This document shows positions 6,374 to 7,383 of a DNA stretch of 7,383 nucleotides, piece after piece; the stretch's first letter is position 1, and every line of letters begins with the position of its first letter. The DNA is from an uncultured Clostridia bacterium (GTDB taxonomy: Bacteria > Bacillota > Clostridia > Oscillospirales > Ruminococcaceae). The translations under genes and the position numbers were made by a program. The notes under the pieces were generated by a model that was not told the origin of the DNA, did not search any database, and worked only from the letters and a program-made list of their open reading frames with translations. The stretch lies in assembly GCA_945947715.1 (NCBI GenBank), contig CAMEYZ010000112.1, positions 1 to 7,383 of the forward strand, given 5' to 3'.

Positions 6374-7383
6374 ATGGGACTCATTAAGGCAGCAATATCT
6401 TCTGTAAGCGGCGTTCTGGCAGATTCATGGCTGGAGGTCATCGAACCTGACAACATGAACTCCGAGACCCTTATCTGCAGAGGCGTGCAGGTCAGACAGG
6501 GCAAGGGAGCTAATAAGAAGGGTTCCTCCGACCTTATCTCCAACGGCTCGATAATCCACGTTTATCCCAACACCATGATGATTCTGGTGGACAGCGGCAA
6601 GATCGTGGACTATTCCGCTGCAGAGGGCTATTATGAGGTATCCGCCTCCTCAGCGCCCTCGCTGTTCAACGGCGAGCTTAACGATTCCGTCAAGGACACA
6701 TGGCAGCGCTTCAAATTCGGCGGCGTTCCCACCTCCACTCAGAAGGTCTACTACATAAACCTTGCTGAGATGAAGGGCTTCAAGTTCGGCACCAAAAACC
6801 CCGTGAACTACTTCGATAACTTCTACAACTCCGAGCTTTTCCTGCGTGCTCACGGCTCCTATTCGATAAAGATCACCGACCCGCTGAAATTCTTCTCGGA
6901 ATTTTCCACAAACGGCGGCAGACTTACCATGCAGGACGTAAACGGTCAGCTTTTAGATGAGTTCTTAGATGCTCTCCAGTCTGCGATAAATCAGATGTCC
7001 GTTGATGGCGTGCGCATCTCCATGATAACCTCCAAGAGCAGAGAGCTCTCTAAGTACATGGCAGACGCTCTCGACGAGGAATGGCGCAATCTCCGCGGAA
7101 TGGAGATATGCTCCGTGGGCATCGCAAGCATCTCCTACGACGAGGAATCCAAGAAGCTCATCAATATGCGCAATCAGGGCGCAATGATGTCCGACCCCAC
7201 CGTAAGAGAGGGCTTCGTTCAGTCCTCCGTTGCACAGGGTATCCAGAGCGCGGGCTCTAATACCGCAGGCGCAGGTCAGGCGTTTATGGCAATGGGCATG
7301 GGAATGAACGCAGCAGGCGGCTTTATGAACACCGCTTCTCAGACAAATGCAATGCAGATGCAAAATCAGATGAATAATAATGC
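6374..7383 (+). CDS. SPFH/band 7 domain protein of the 'virion core protein'/YdjI type, 3' end outside window
   Basis: The open frame begins MGLIKAAISSVSGVLADSWLE and runs off the window after 336 codons. It starts 8 nt after a GGAAG ribosome binding site. Residues about 18-265 resemble the SPFH-like family often annotated as virion core protein, with features such as LEVIEPDN, SNGSIIHVYPNTMMILVDSGKIVD, a long amphipathic region and SVGIASISYDEES (247-259). No transmembrane segment is evident, so membrane association would be peripheral. After about residue 285 comes a Gly/Ala/Met/Gln/Asn-rich linker. In relatives such as B. subtilis YdjI this leads to a C-terminal zinc ribbon, which would lie outside the window. 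B. subtilis YdjI works with the PspA homologue YdjF in envelope-stress response; a similar role here is inference. The name 'virion core' is historical and does not imply a phage. Confidence 0.85.
   Translation, partial: MGLIKAAISSVSGVLADSWLEVIEPDNMNSETLICRGVQVRQGKGANKKGSSDLISNGSIIHVYPNTMMILVDSGKIVDYSAAEGYYEVSASSAPSLFNGELNDSVKDTWQRFKFGGVPTSTQKVYYINLAEMKGFKFGTKNPVNYFDNFYNSELFLRAHGSYSIKITDPLKFFSEFSTNGGRLTMQDVNGQLLDEFLDALQSAINQMSVDGVRISMITSKSRELSKYMADALDEEWRNLRGMEICSVGIASISYDEESKKLINMRNQGAMMSDPTVREGFVQSSVAQGIQSAGSNTAGAGQAFMAMGMGMNAAGGFMNTASQTNAMQMQNQMNNN

Noticed and set aside
6965..7363. Minus-strand open frame of 132 codons
   Set aside because: It is the antisense shadow of the SPFH gene and is Cys/His-rich only because it reads the complement of Ala, Met and Gln codons.
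6374..7383. Phage or poxvirus origin suggested by the family name 'virion core protein'
   Set aside because: The name is a historical annotation; the family is a chromosomal SPFH-type protein common in Firmicutes, and no phage gene is present in the window.

Overview
The window looks like chromosomal DNA from an anaerobic gut or rumen Clostridium-class bacterium, most likely a Ruminococcus-like member of the Oscillospiraceae. The main reasons are a fermentative pyruvate formate-lyase and a secreted protease ending in a type I dockerin, the plug that docks proteins onto cellulosome-type scaffolds. Spaced AAAGGA-type ribosome binding sites and consensus sigma-A promoters in AT-rich gaps also fit. 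The genus is an inference; no rRNA or other marker gene is present.

Left part (1-1693, minus strand): the first 564 codons of pyruvate formate-lyase (pflB). The 3' end, with the glycyl-radical domain, lies outside the window. A strong promoter at 1931-1959 drives it through an unusually long leader of about 230 nt.

Divergent intergenic region (1694-2247): besides the pflB leader and promoter, it holds two near-consensus plus-strand promoters 91 bp apart (2070-2098 and 2161-2189). A dyad matching the classical Fur box at 14 of 19 positions lies between them. They point at a cation diffusion facilitator (CDF) metal transporter (2248-3162).

Right part (3210-7383, plus strand): three closely spaced genes. 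The first is a 988-residue secreted papain-type cysteine protease with a lectin-like region, Ig/beta-type modules and a C-terminal dockerin. The second is a 45-residue single-span membrane protein with a degenerate sorting-signal-like motif. The third is the start of an SPFH/band 7 protein of the 'virion core protein'/YdjI type, cut by the window end. Gaps are 37 and 22 nt, each with its own ribosome binding site and no terminator, so the three are probably cotranscribed. They may also be read through from the CDF gene 47 nt upstream. A link between the exported protease and envelope maintenance by the SPFH protein is plausible but unproven. I found no tRNA, rRNA, CRISPR array, insertion sequence or phage gene.
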